This document shows, piece after piece, positions 1 to 7,907 of a stretch of DNA of 64,000 bases (its first letter is position 1; the number at the start of each line of letters is the position of its first letter). The stretch comes from Yimella lutea. GTDB taxonomy: Bacteria > Actinomycetota > Actinomycetes > Actinomycetales > Dermatophilaceae. The DNA is taken from positions 2,914,001 through 2,978,000 of the forward strand of contig NZ_VFMO01000001.1 of assembly GCF_006715095.1 (NCBI RefSeq). The letters are read 5' to 3'. The notes under the pieces are model-generated. The model had not been told where the DNA came from. It made no database searches and saw only the letters and a program-made list of their open reading frames with translations. Both the position numbers and the translations under genes were made by a program.

Positions 1-70
1 CACCGGTGACAGCGTCGTTCGTCTTGGATTTCGACTCCTTGCGCGGCAGGCGGAACTGACGGTCATTCAT
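1..70 (-). CDS. N-terminus of a gene cut by the window edge, possibly a second signal peptidase I
   Basis: Only 23 codons are visible, from an ATG at 68-70 read on the minus strand; the protein begins MNDRQFRLPRKE and is strongly basic and hydrophilic. Its ATG lies inside the end of the upstream lepB gene, whose TGA is at 63-65, so the two are translationally coupled in one operon. Actinobacteria often carry lepB genes in tandem at this locus, and a charged cytoplasmic head before a membrane anchor would fit. That identity is inference from position; the visible residues carry no diagnostic motif. Confidence 0.4.
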   Translation of the reverse strand, partial: MNDRQFRLPRKESKSKTNDAVTG

Positions 71-713
71 CGTCCACACTCCCCCATCCGCTCTTCGGCC
101 AGTATCTCCACACGACCTCTCCGATGACATCGGCGGCCCGTACGCTCCCTCCACCTGGGTCTCCCAGATGATTACGCGAGTCGTCCGACGCCGGTCGATT
201 GTCACCCATCACGAAGTACCGCCCCGGGGGGACCCGGATGCGCAAGGGTGTCGTGCTCGCCAGCACCCCGGGTGCGAGGTACGGCTCCTGGACAACGACG
301 TCATCGATGCGAAGCGTTCCCGCCTCGTCGACGGTCAGTCGTTCGCCCGGCAGACCGATGACCCTCTTCACGTACACGCGCTCGTTCGGCCGGATTCCGA
401 GGAAGTCGCCGATCCGCTGCAGCGTTCCTCGATCGGGGTGCTGATCGTAGAAGGCCTCGTCGGCGACGAACACCACCAGATCGCCGCGCTCGAGTTCTCC
501 GTTCTTGGTGACGACGATGCGGTCTCCGGGTGACAGCGTGGGTGACATCGACCGCGACGGCACGGTGTACGTCTCGAACACCAACGGACGAAGCAACACC
601 AACACCGCAAGTGCGGCCAACACTGCGATCCACGCTCGCCGACGCCCGGAACGCCGAGGGGAAGCAGAAGGCGGCGACGCGTCCGAAGACACATCGCCGC
701 CCTCGAGGGTCAC
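63..713 (-). CDS. lepB: Signal peptidase I
   Basis: Type I signal peptidase of 216 residues, which cleaves signal peptides from secreted preproteins on the outer face of the membrane. A basic cytoplasmic head (about 1-27) precedes one membrane segment (about 27-45). The catalytic serine is S55 in PSRSMSPTL, the general-base lysine is K116 in YVKRVIG, and the late conserved box GDNRPASDDS spans about 170-179. GTG start at 713, nine bases after the rplS stop, so it is co-transcribed with rplS; another GTG at 692 is a possible start. The order trmD, rplS, lepB is usual for actinobacteria. Confidence 0.95.
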   Translation of the reverse strand: MTLEGGDVSSDASPPSASPRRSGRRRAWIAVLAALAVLVLLRPLVFETYTVPSRSMSPTLSPGDRIVVTKNGELERGDLVVFVADEAFYDQHPDRGTLQRIGDFLGIRPNERVYVKRVIGLPGERLTVDEAGTLRIDDVVVQEPYLAPGVLASTTPLRIRVPPGRYFVMGDNRPASDDSRNHLGDPGGGSVRAADVIGEVVWRYWPKSGWGSVDDE

Positions 714-721
714 GACTGGAC

Positions 722-1084
722 TCAGGCCTTGCTGGCCGGGGTCTCGCGACGCTCCTTGATCTTGGCTGCCTTGCCGCGCAGTTCGCGCAGGTAGTACAGC
801 TTCGCGCGACGCACGTCACCGCGGGTTACGACCTCGATCTTGTCGATGACCGGGGTGTGCAGCGGGAAGGTGCGCTCGACGCCGACGCCGAAGCTCATCT
901 TGCGGACGGTGAAGGTCTCGCCCACACCGGCGCCGTGGCGGCGGATGACGACACCCTGGAAGACCTGGACGCGGGAGCGGTTACCCTCGACGACCTTGAC
1001 GTGCACCTTGACGGTGTCACCGGCGCGGAACGCGGGGATGTCGGACTTCAGGCTCTTGGCGTCGAGCTCGTCGAACTTCTGCAT
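722..1084 (-). CDS. rplS: 50S ribosomal protein L19
   Basis: L19 is a large-subunit protein at the interface with the 30S subunit. The 120-residue product starts MQKFDELD and contains the conserved core with [13 protein letters not shown] near the N-terminus and [18 protein letters not shown] near the C-terminus, matching the usual length of the family. The start is the ATG at 1084, preceded by AAGGA on the minus strand; the open frame continues upstream to 1276 but that extension is not L19-like. lepB follows in the same operon, and the leader upstream holds two small palindromes. Confidence 0.97.
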   Translation of the reverse strand: MQKFDELDAKSLKSDIPAFRAGDTVKVHVKVVEGNRSRVQVFQGVVIRRHGAGVGETFTVRKMSFGVGVERTFPLHTPVIDKIEVVTRGDVRRAKLYYLRELRGKAAKIKERRETPASKA

Positions 1085-1098
1085 GACTGCTGCTTCCT

Positions 1099-1129
1099 TG
1101 TGGCGCCACAGGTCGCCACGATTTCGTGG
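1099..1129 (-). promoter_or_regulatory. Two small palindromes in the rplS leader
   Basis: Just upstream of the rplS ribosome binding site lie a perfect 12-nt palindrome TGTGGCGCCACA (1099-1110) and a small hairpin CCACG-AAAT-CGTGG (1116-1129, minus-strand reading). The first abuts the AAGGA of the rplS site. This could be a leader structure for autogenous control, but that function is not demonstrated here. Confidence 0.3.
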
Positions 1130-1357
1130 TTCGGAACGTGTCCCTTTCGGCCTCATGACCACCGGAACCTGCCGATGGACCACTCCCCCTGGGGCGGGGG
1201 CCAGGACACAAGGATCAAGTTTGCCAGAGACTCGGCCCACCGGTGAAATCGTGCCGCTCCTTGACATGCAGCTCACCTCTGGTGATCCAGGTTGCTTCTG
1301 GCACCGCCGGCGGCACCAGTTGCGATCCGGAAGTCCGGACGCGGGCCGGGTCGCCAG

Positions 1358-2077
1358 TTACGCGTCCGGGTGAGACAGCCGGTAGGCGGCGTACATGTCC
1401 GGGCGCCGAGCCGAGGTGCGCTCGAGTCGCTGCTGGTGGCGCCAAGCGGCGATCCGTCCGTGATCTCCCGACAGCAGGATCTCCGGGACAACCAGGCCGT
1501 TCCAGTCGGCCGGCTTGGTGTAGACGGGGTACTCCAGCAGGCCGTCCTCGTGCGATTCCTCCACGAGCGACTCGGCATTGCCGATGACGCCGGGCAGCAG
1601 TCGCGCGATCGCCTCGACCATCGCGAGCACCGCCACTTCGCCGCCGTTCAGAACGTAGTCGCCGAGCGACAACACTCGGACGTCGTAGTCGCGAGCTGCG
1701 TACTCGTAGACGCGTTCGTCGATGCCCTCGTAGCGACCGCAGGCGAAGACCAGTCGCTCCTTGCCCGCCAACTCGCGGGCGATCTGCTGGGTGAAGCGTT
1801 CGCCGCCAGGACCGGGGACGATCAGCGTCGGACGCGAATCATCGTCTGCAGCAAGCGAATCGAGGGCCTCACTCCACGGCTGGGGCTTCATCACCATGCC
1901 GGCGCCGCCGCCGTAGGGAGTGTCATCGACAGTGCGGTGCCGATCGTGCGTCCACGTCCGCAGGTCGTGCACGCGCAGGTCGAGGAGACCGTCACGGCGA
2001 GCCTTGCCGATCAGCGACAGGTCGAGGGGCGACAGGTACTCGGGAAAGATGGAGATGACGTCGAGGCGCACGCTCAC
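1358..2077 (-). CDS. trmD: tRNA (guanine-N1)-methyltransferase
   Basis: TrmD methylates G37 of tRNAs next to the anticodon using S-adenosylmethionine and prevents frameshifting. The 239-residue protein carries the SPOUT-family knot motifs: [11 protein letters not shown] (51-61), [10 protein letters not shown] (114-123) and [11 protein letters not shown] (137-147), which form the cofactor pocket. The start is GTG at 2077 and its bases overlap the rimM stop codon in a GTGA arrangement, showing coupling with rimM. Length is typical. The 273-base stretch between this gene and rplS holds no gene. Confidence 0.97.
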   Translation of the reverse strand: MSVRLDVISIFPEYLSPLDLSLIGKARRDGLLDLRVHDLRTWTHDRHRTVDDTPYGGGAGMVMKPQPWSEALDSLAADDDSRPTLIVPGPGGERFTQQIARELAGKERLVFACGRYEGIDERVYEYAARDYDVRVLSLGDYVLNGGEVAVLAMVEAIARLLPGVIGNAESLVEESHEDGLLEYPVYTKPADWNGLVVPEILLSGDHGRIAAWRHQQRLERTSARRPDMYAAYRLSHPDA

Positions 2078-2577
2078 TCCCCCAGTTCGAGCAGACCGGG
2101 CGGCGGATCGGCGATGACCTTGCCGGCGTCGAGGTCGACCTCGGGCACGATCTGCTCGACGAACGGCAGATAGGCGGTGCGACCGTCCGGCAGCTCGATC
2201 TCCAGCAGGTCCTGTACCGGACGCGGATGCAACGCAACGACCTTCCCGAGGGTCGTGCCGGCGGTGTCGACGACTTCGAGACCGACGAGGTCGTCCTCGT
2301 AGAACCCCTCGTCGTCCTCCTCGTCGGGAGCGGCGAACAGACGGGTGCCACGGAGCGCCTCGGCGGCAGTGCGGTCGCTCGCCTCCTCGAAGGAGAGCAA
2401 CTGGATGCCGTTGTGCACGCGCTCGGCGCGGATCGTCAGCAATCCGCGATCGGGCTCGGTCGAGAAGCTCGCCCCTTCGACGAAACGCTCCTGCGGGGAG
2501 TCCGTGTGTACCTGCACGGTCACTTCACCCTTCAGACCGTGGGGTTTGCCGATGCGAGCGACGAGAACCTCATCCAT
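2074..2577 (-). CDS. rimM: Ribosome maturation factor RimM
   Basis: RimM assists 16S rRNA processing and 30S head assembly and binds ribosomal protein S19. The protein opens with [19 protein letters not shown], the typical N-terminal RimM domain, and ends with a PRC-barrel-like region around [12 protein letters not shown]. About 167 residues from the ATG at 2577, which has GGAAGG nine bases upstream. An alternative ATG at 2586 forms an ATGA overlap with the preceding transporter stop and would add three residues. Coupled downstream to trmD through GTGA. A DEEDDE run in the middle is unusually acidic. Confidence 0.95.
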   Translation of the reverse strand: MDEVLVARIGKPHGLKGEVTVQVHTDSPQERFVEGASFSTEPDRGLLTIRAERVHNGIQLLSFEEASDRTAAEALRGTRLFAAPDEEDDEGFYEDDLVGLEVVDTAGTTLGKVVALHPRPVQDLLEIELPDGRTAYLPFVEQIVPEVDLDAGKVIADPPPGLLELGE

Positions 2578-2582
2578 GGGCG

Positions 2583-3767
2583 TCATCCTTCCAAAGTCCT
2601 CGACCAAGTCCCCCGTGATTCCTCGGTGGGCATCACCAGCGACAGTGCCGACACCATCACGGCACCGGCGAGCGGTAGCAACATCGCGTGCTGAATGCCG
2701 AACTCGTGAACGAGCAGACCCATGATTCCCGGGCCGACGAGCGTCGTCGCGTACCCACACGTGACGACCCGCGACATCGCGCGTCCACCACCGAGCATGC
2801 CGGCCAGCCCGTAGATCTGCGGCGCAACGAGTGCCATTCCCCCACCGACGAGTGCCCAACCGAGCAGGAGCACCGGCATCGTGGGGCCCAACATCGCGAC
2901 GAGGTACCCGGTTGCTGCGACACCGGCTCCGATGCGCACGACGAGTCGGCGGCCGAACGTGTGCACCAGGTAGTCGCCGGACATGCGAACCCCGACCATG
3001 CACACCGAGAACGCTGCCAGACCCCAGGCCGCGGTCGTCGAGGAGACCTCGGCGACGTCGCGCACGTGCACCGAGGACCAGTCGAAGGCAGTGCCCTCGG
3101 CCAGACCGAAACCGACGGCCATGGCGGCCAGGATCCAGGCGACGCGGGGGACCTTCGTCCGCCCTCCCGATTCATCGGTGTGATCGATCGGCGCGGTGTC
3201 GGCCGCGAACCGGTGCAGCACGGGCAGATCGGTGGCGATCAGCACCGCCGCGATCACGAACGCAGCCACCGAGATCGTGACCGCCCCACTGAACAACGAT
3301 CCACACACGAGCACGATCAGCGCCCCCAGCAATGATCCGATCGACCAGCAGGCGTGAAAACGGCTCATCAGCGGACGTGGTCGCACCTGTTCGACCTGCA
3401 CGGCCATGACGTTCATCGTCGTGTCCACCAGGCCGTTGCCCAAGCCGTACACCGCCGCCACTGCGACGGCCACGGCCAGGTTCGGGGAGGCCGCGATGAG
3501 GAGCATCCCGGCCGCCATCACGACGGTGCCGAGACGCAGCGGACGCAGCGCCCCACCGTGGTCGGCCATGCGTCCCCCGATGTTGATACCGCCGATCGCC
3601 GCCAGACCGAAAGCCATCAGCAGAACGCCGAGCCCACGGGCGTCGGTGTTCCAGCGGTCGGCCAGCGTCGGCATCAGAGCGCCGACGGTGCCGACCCCGA
3701 CACCGTTGACCACGAAGGTCGCGACCGTGGCCACGACGGCGTCGCGGCTGCTCAATGCAGAACGCAC
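2583..3767 (-). CDS. MFS transporter
   Basis: A 394-residue membrane protein with about twelve hydrophobic segments and the glycine-rich loops of the major facilitator superfamily, for example GGRMADHGGALRPLRLG after the second segment. Proteins of this type move small solutes or drugs using the proton gradient; the substrate cannot be told from sequence. Start GTG at 3767 with GAGGA eight bases upstream. Its stop overlaps the ATG region of rimM, so it is wired into the khpA-rimM-trmD operon, where most relatives have no transporter. This suggests an insertion into the operon, though base composition looks like that of its neighbours. Confidence 0.85.
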   Translation of the reverse strand: MRSALSSRDAVVATVATFVVNGVGVGTVGALMPTLADRWNTDARGLGVLLMAFGLAAIGGINIGGRMADHGGALRPLRLGTVVMAAGMLLIAASPNLAVAVAVAAVYGLGNGLVDTTMNVMAVQVEQVRPRPLMSRFHACWSIGSLLGALIVLVCGSLFSGAVTISVAAFVIAAVLIATDLPVLHRFAADTAPIDHTDESGGRTKVPRVAWILAAMAVGFGLAEGTAFDWSSVHVRDVAEVSSTTAAWGLAAFSVCMVGVRMSGDYLVHTFGRRLVVRIGAGVAATGYLVAMLGPTMPVLLLGWALVGGGMALVAPQIYGLAGMLGGGRAMSRVVTCGYATTLVGPGIMGLLVHEFGIQHAMLLPLAGAVMVSALSLVMPTEESRGTWSRTLEG

Positions 3768-3858
3768 TTGGTGAATCCTCTTGTGTCAGTAGTGGATCGG
3801 GGAAACGCGAGACTCCCCGGAGGTTTCCCTCCAGGGAGTCTCGTGCAGGTGTCGGCGA

Positions 3859-4101
3859 TCAGCGGCTGCGATCGGTGTCGACGATGTCGACCCTGATGTT
3901 GCGGCCGGATGCCAGAGCCTGGACGACCGTGCGCAGCGCCGAAGCGGTGCGACCGGATCGGCCGATCACGCGGCCGAGGTCGTCGGGGTGGACGCGCACC
4001 TCCAGGAGTTCGCCGCGGCGAATCTCCTTGTGGCGCACCACCACCTCGTCGTCGTGCTCGACGATGCCCTTGACCAGGTGTTCGAGCGCTTCCTCGAGCA
4101 C
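3859..4101 (-). CDS. khpA: KH-domain RNA-binding protein KhpA
   Basis: An 80-residue protein made of a single KH domain. The RNA-binding GxxG loop is GRSG at 47-50 in VIGRSGRTASALRT. Family members bind RNA, in some species as a heterodimer with KhpB (Jag), and affect cell division and small-RNA regulation. GTG start at 4101, five bases upstream of which lies the rpsP stop, so it is co-transcribed with rpsP. Position between rpsP and rimM/trmD is conserved in Gram-positive bacteria. The start of the downstream MFS gene is about 90 bases away. Confidence 0.93.
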   Translation of the reverse strand: MLEEALEHLVKGIVEHDDEVVVRHKEIRRGELLEVRVHPDDLGRVIGRSGRTASALRTVVQALASGRNIRVDIVDTDRSR

Positions 4102-4105
4102 CGGA

Positions 4106-4624
4106 TCAGCTCTCGGTGGTCTCGGCCTCGGCCTCGGCCTTCGCCGAGTCCGGGGTCTCGTCGACGGTCACGGCCTCGTCGGCCTCGACCTGCTCGACCG
4201 TCTTGGTCTCGTCCTTCTTCGGGGACTCCGCCTTCTTCTTGGCGGTGGTCGCCGAGCCCTTGTCAGCCTTGTCGGCACCGTCCTGAGCAGCCTTGAGGGC
4301 CGCCTCGTACAGAGCCTTCTTCTCCGGCTTGGCTTCCTTGACCTTCAGGGTGCCTTCGGCGCCGGGCTCGCCCTTGAACTTCTGCCAGTCACCGGTGACC
4401 TTCAGCAGCGCCGCGACCTGCTCGGTCGGCTGCGCGCCGACACCGAGCCAGTACTGCGCGCGCTCGGAGTCGATCTGGATCAGGCTCGGCTCTTCCTTGG
4501 GGTGGTAGAGGCCGATCTCCTCGATCGCGCGACCGTCACGCTTGGTGCGCGAGTCCATGACGACGACGCGGTACTGGGCGTTGCGGATGGCGCCGAGGCG
4601 CTTCAAACGAATCTTGACTGCCAC
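4106..4624 (-). CDS. rpsP: 30S ribosomal protein S16 with long C-terminal tail
   Basis: S16 is required for 30S assembly. The first ~85 residues are the classical domain, starting [22 protein letters not shown] and containing [10 protein letters not shown]. The total of 172 residues is about twice the length of most S16 proteins. The rest, from about residue 90, is a low-complexity tail rich in Lys, Ala, Asp and Glu, ending in a strongly acidic stretch. Such tails occur in some actinobacterial S16 proteins, and their role is not known to me. GTG start at 4624 with AGGAG upstream. First gene of the khpA-MFS-rimM-trmD operon. Confidence 0.96.
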   Translation of the reverse strand: MAVKIRLKRLGAIRNAQYRVVVMDSRTKRDGRAIEEIGLYHPKEEPSLIQIDSERAQYWLGVGAQPTEQVAALLKVTGDWQKFKGEPGAEGTLKVKEAKPEKKALYEAALKAAQDGADKADKGSATTAKKKAESPKKDETKTVEQVEADEAVTVDETPDSAKAEAEAETTES

Positions 4625-4801
4625 AGTTGTGGTGTCTCCTGTTCATAGTTATGAGCGGCGGCAAGACCGGGTGAAGTCCACACCGGGGAGCCGTCGCTCG
4701 GGGCCGTAGTCCCTCGCTGCCGGGCGCGCGAGCGAGCCGTGTGCGAGTGGGTACGCGATCCATCATGCCAGAGCAGCCCGTGACCCTCCCAATCCGAAGT
4801 C

Positions 4802-6370
4802 TCACTCCGCCGGGGCGTGCTTCTCCAGGAACGCGTAGATCTCGGTGTCGTCGACGCCGGGAAAGACTCCCGGCGGCATGGCCGCCAAGAGGTGCGAGTG
4901 CACCCGCGCGGACGGCCACGCACGTCCGTCCCAGCGTCCGGCGAGGTCGGTGGGCGGCTGCAGGCAGCACGAAGGATCGGGGCAGCGCGACTTCGACCGC
5001 TCTTGGGTGTCGCGGCCGCGCATCCACTTCACGTGCTGATATGGCACACCGACGTTGACCGAGAACGATCCGGCCGACGTGCGGTCGACGACGGCGGTGC
5101 ACCAGTACGTGCCCGAACGGGTGTCGGTGTACGCCTGGTAGGCCTTCGTGAGATCAGGCTGCTCGAAGACGCGGCGCGCGGTCCACTGGCGGCACACCCG
5201 CTGCCCCTCGATCGCACCCGTCGTGTCGGACGGGAAGACGATGCCATCGTTCTCGTACGCCTTGTAGATGACACCGTCCTGGGAGATACGCATGAAATGC
5301 ACCGGAATGTCGAGGTGCTTGGTCGCCAGGTTGGTGAAGCGGTGAGCTGCGGTCTCGTACGACACCGCGAACGCGTCACGCAGGTCCTCGATCGCGATGT
5401 CCTTCGCGGTCTTGGCCGATCGCAGGAGGGAGACGGTGTCCTTCTGCGGCATGAGCAGCGCGGCGGCGAAGTAGTTGATCTCGACGCGTTGCGACAAGAA
5501 CTCCGAGTAGTCGGCCGGGGGACGGTGCCCGAGGACGAGGTGGCCGACCGCCTGCATCGCCAGCGAGCGTGAATCGTGTTGCCCCGCTTCGGGTTGCGGC
5601 AGGTAGATGCGCTTGTTGCGCAGGTCGCTGACCGACCGGGTGGACGTCGGCAGGTCGGACGTGTGCACGAGTTTGTAGCCGAGGTGCCCCGCGATCCGGT
5701 CGATCGCGGCGCGACTGATCGGACCACCCGGGTGGTTGATCGACTTCAGCAGCCGGGCGGCTTCGTTCTCGAGTTCACCGAAGTAGTTGTCGGCCGAGCG
5801 CATCCGCTCGCGCAACTCACCGTTGGCCCGGCGTGCATGTTCGGGTGTGGCCGCCTGATCGGCCTGCGCCGATGCCATCGCCTCATGCATTCCGACGAGG
5901 GCTTCGAGCGCCTCCATCGGCAGCCGCGGACCGATCTTCACCTTCGGCAGACCGAGCGACTCGTAACTCTCGGCACGCTGCGCCTTCTCCAGCCGAATCT
6001 CCAGGGCCGCGCGCCGGCTCGGCGGAGTTGCTGTCAGGAAGTCCTGCACGGACGCGTCCAGCACCTTGGCCAGAGCCGCCAGGACCGACAACCGCGGCTC
6101 ACGCTTGCCTGTCTCGATCAGCGACAACGCGGACGCCGAGATGCCGATCGCGTCGGCGACGTCACCGAGCGTGCGGCCCGCCTCCTGGCGCACGTGCCGC
6201 ACCCGGCGCCCGATGGTCAGCGGGTCGGGGGCAGCACTGTCGAGATCGACCTGTTCGCCCGGCGCTTCGGGCTCGGTGAGGCGGCCGATTGCGGCAACGG
6301 AGTTCATGCGCCCCACCCTGGCGCGGCCCTTGGAGGCGGTGCGACGTAGATCACTCGAAACAGACGTCAT
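4802..6370 (-). CDS. ramB: RamB-like XRE-family regulator of acetate metabolism
   Basis: A 522-residue transcription factor with an N-terminal Cro/C1-type helix-turn-helix (about 53-110), an IrrE/ImmA-like middle domain in which the metal-site region reads GHLVLGH (276-282) instead of a full HEXXH, and a C-terminal ScfR-type domain with cysteines at about 393, 424, 463, 468 and 469. RamB proteins control isocitrate lyase and malate synthase in Corynebacterium and Mycobacterium, and here the gene is divergent from aceA and aceB, so the same role is inferred. The first ATG (6370) lacks a clear ribosome site; an internal ATG at 6307 would shorten it by 21 residues. Confidence 0.82.
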   Translation of the reverse strand: MTSVSSDLRRTASKGRARVGRMNSVAAIGRLTEPEAPGEQVDLDSAAPDPLTIGRRVRHVRQEAGRTLGDVADAIGISASALSLIETGKREPRLSVLAALAKVLDASVQDFLTATPPSRRAALEIRLEKAQRAESYESLGLPKVKIGPRLPMEALEALVGMHEAMASAQADQAATPEHARRANGELRERMRSADNYFGELENEAARLLKSINHPGGPISRAAIDRIAGHLGYKLVHTSDLPTSTRSVSDLRNKRIYLPQPEAGQHDSRSLAMQAVGHLVLGHRPPADYSEFLSQRVEINYFAAALLMPQKDTVSLLRSAKTAKDIAIEDLRDAFAVSYETAAHRFTNLATKHLDIPVHFMRISQDGVIYKAYENDGIVFPSDTTGAIEGQRVCRQWTARRVFEQPDLTKAYQAYTDTRSGTYWCTAVVDRTSAGSFSVNVGVPYQHVKWMRGRDTQERSKSRCPDPSCCLQPPTDLAGRWDGRAWPSARVHSHLLAAMPPGVFPGVDDTEIYAFLEKHAPAE

Positions 6371-6485
6371 GGCTGCATGTTACATAAAAATTCGTGGATA
6401 TTTACATCCGCAACCCGGTTACTTTCGCGTCAGGCGGGTCAAGAATCGAGATGCAGCAAAGATTCCACCGAACGAATGAGGAGCC
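6371..6485. promoter_or_regulatory. Divergent ramB/aceA control region with TTACAT repeats
   Basis: A short intergenic stretch whose left half (6376-6410) is strikingly A/T-rich against its surroundings. It holds two direct copies of TTACAT at 6380-6385 and 6402-6407, 22 bases apart start to start, about two helical turns on the same face. It must contain promoters in both directions. An exact TTTGCAAA-type RamB site known from corynebacteria is not present. GAGGAG just before the aceA ATG is its ribosome binding site. Confidence 0.45.
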
Positions 6486-7772
6486 ATGACCGACCACAAG
6501 CAGCTGTCCGCCGAAGAGCTGACCAAGGACTGGGAGACCAACGAGCGCTGGAAGGGCATCGACCGCGATTACACCGCGGAAGACGTCGTCAAGCTGCGTG
6601 GCTCCTTCCCCATCGAGTACACGCTCGCGCGGCGTGGCTCCGAGCAGCTCTGGGAGAAGTTGCACACCGAGGACTTCGTCAACGCCCTCGGCGCCCTGAC
6701 CGGAAACCAGGCCGTCCAGCAGGTGAAGGCCGGCCTCAAGGCCATCTACCTGTCGGGTTGGCAGGTCGCCGGTGACGCCAACCTCTCCGGCCACACCTAC
6801 CCCGACCAGTCGCTCTACCCGGCCAACTCGGTGCCGTCCGTCGTCCAGCGCATCAACAACGCGCTGCTGCGCGCCGACCAGATCGAGCACTCCGAAGGCA
6901 TCAAGACCGTCGACGAGTGGGTCGTGCCGATCGTCGCCGACGCCGAGGCCGGCTTCGGTGGACCGCTGAACGCGTACGAGCTGATGAAGGCCATGATCGC
7001 CGCCGGCGCGTCCGGTGTGCACTGGGAGGACCAGCTGGCCTCCGAGAAGAAGTGCGGTCACCTCGGTGGCAAGGTGCTCATCCCGACCCAGCAGCACGTC
7101 CGCACCCTCAACGCCGCCCGCCTCGCCGCGGACGTCGCCGGCGTGCCGAGCGTGGTCATCGCCCGCACAGACGCCGAGGCCGCGACGCTGATCACGACCG
7201 ACGTCGACGACCGTGACAAGGAATTCCTGACCGGCGAACGCACCGGAGAAGGCTTCTACAAGGTGCGCAACGGCATCGAGCCGTGCATCGCCCGCGCCAA
7301 GGCGTACGCGCCCTACTCCGACCTCATCTGGATGGAGACCGGCACGCCTGACCTGGAGCTTGCTCGCAAGTTCGCCGAAGCGGTCAAGGCCGACTTCCCC
7401 GACCAGATGCTGGCGTACAACTGCTCGCCGAGCTTCAACTGGAAGAAGCACCTGGACGACGCGACGATCGCGAAGTTCCAGCGTGAACTGGGTGCAATGG
7501 GCTTCAAGTTCCAGTTCATCACCCTGGCCGGCTTCCACGCGCTCAACTACTCGATGTTCGACCTGGCCCACGGCTACGCCCGCAACCAGATGTCGGCCTA
7601 CGTCGAGCTGCAGGAGCGCGAGTTCGCATCGGAGGAGCGCGGCTACACCGCCACGCGTCACCAGCGCGAGGTCGGCACCGGCTACTTCGACATGATCTCC
7701 ACCGCCTTGAACCCGGACAGCTCCACCACCGCGCTCAAGGACTCCACGGAGACCGCTCAGTTCCACAAGTGA
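6486..7772 (+). CDS. aceA: Isocitrate lyase
   Basis: Isocitrate lyase splits isocitrate into glyoxylate and succinate, the first step of the glyoxylate shunt used on acetate and fatty acids. The 428-residue protein has the active-site loop KKCGH at 188-192, the metal and substrate segment ADAEAGFGG (151-159) and the late motif [10 protein letters not shown]. Length is typical of the shorter AceA class. ATG start with GAGGAG a few bases upstream. It is followed by a strong hairpin and then by aceB in the same direction, and lies divergent from the RamB-like regulator gene. Confidence 0.98.
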   Translation: MTDHKQLSAEELTKDWETNERWKGIDRDYTAEDVVKLRGSFPIEYTLARRGSEQLWEKLHTEDFVNALGALTGNQAVQQVKAGLKAIYLSGWQVAGDANLSGHTYPDQSLYPANSVPSVVQRINNALLRADQIEHSEGIKTVDEWVVPIVADAEAGFGGPLNAYELMKAMIAAGASGVHWEDQLASEKKCGHLGGKVLIPTQQHVRTLNAARLAADVAGVPSVVIARTDAEAATLITTDVDDRDKEFLTGERTGEGFYKVRNGIEPCIARAKAYAPYSDLIWMETGTPDLELARKFAEAVKADFPDQMLAYNCSPSFNWKKHLDDATIAKFQRELGAMGFKFQFITLAGFHALNYSMFDLAHGYARNQMSAYVELQEREFASEERGYTATRHQREVGTGYFDMISTALNPDSSTTALKDSTETAQFHK

Positions 7773-7787
7773 GCACTACCTAGTACC

Positions 7788-7833
7788 ACTCGGGCTCCTG
7801 CGGTCAACTGGCTCCGGTCGCAGGAGCCCGAGT
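7788..7833 (+). terminator. Hairpin after aceA
   Basis: A perfect 15-bp inverted repeat (7788-7802 pairing with 7819-7833, arm ACTCGGGCTCCTGCG) with a 16-nt loop, followed by TCTCAAT rather than a T run. It sits in the 135 bases between aceA and aceB and may terminate, attenuate, or protect the aceA transcript so that the two genes are expressed at different levels. Confidence 0.75.
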
Positions 7834-7907
7834 TCTCAATCAGCACAACGCAACCCGCGAGTCAGAACCAACCGGCACAGAGCCGGGGCCCCTGAAGGAG
7901 GCACGTC

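Noticed and set aside
1298..1319. A terminator between trmD and rplS
   Set aside because: The CTGG..CCGCCGGCGG..CCAG hairpin has mismatches and no T run; too weak to list.
3755..4648. A 297-codon plus-strand frame with long Gly/Leu repeats over rpsP
   Set aside because: Antisense of the Ala/Glu/Lys-rich S16 tail and khpA; low-complexity artefact.
6371..6485. A classical RamB TTTGCAAA site
   Set aside because: No such octamer in the region; only weaker GCAAAG is seen.
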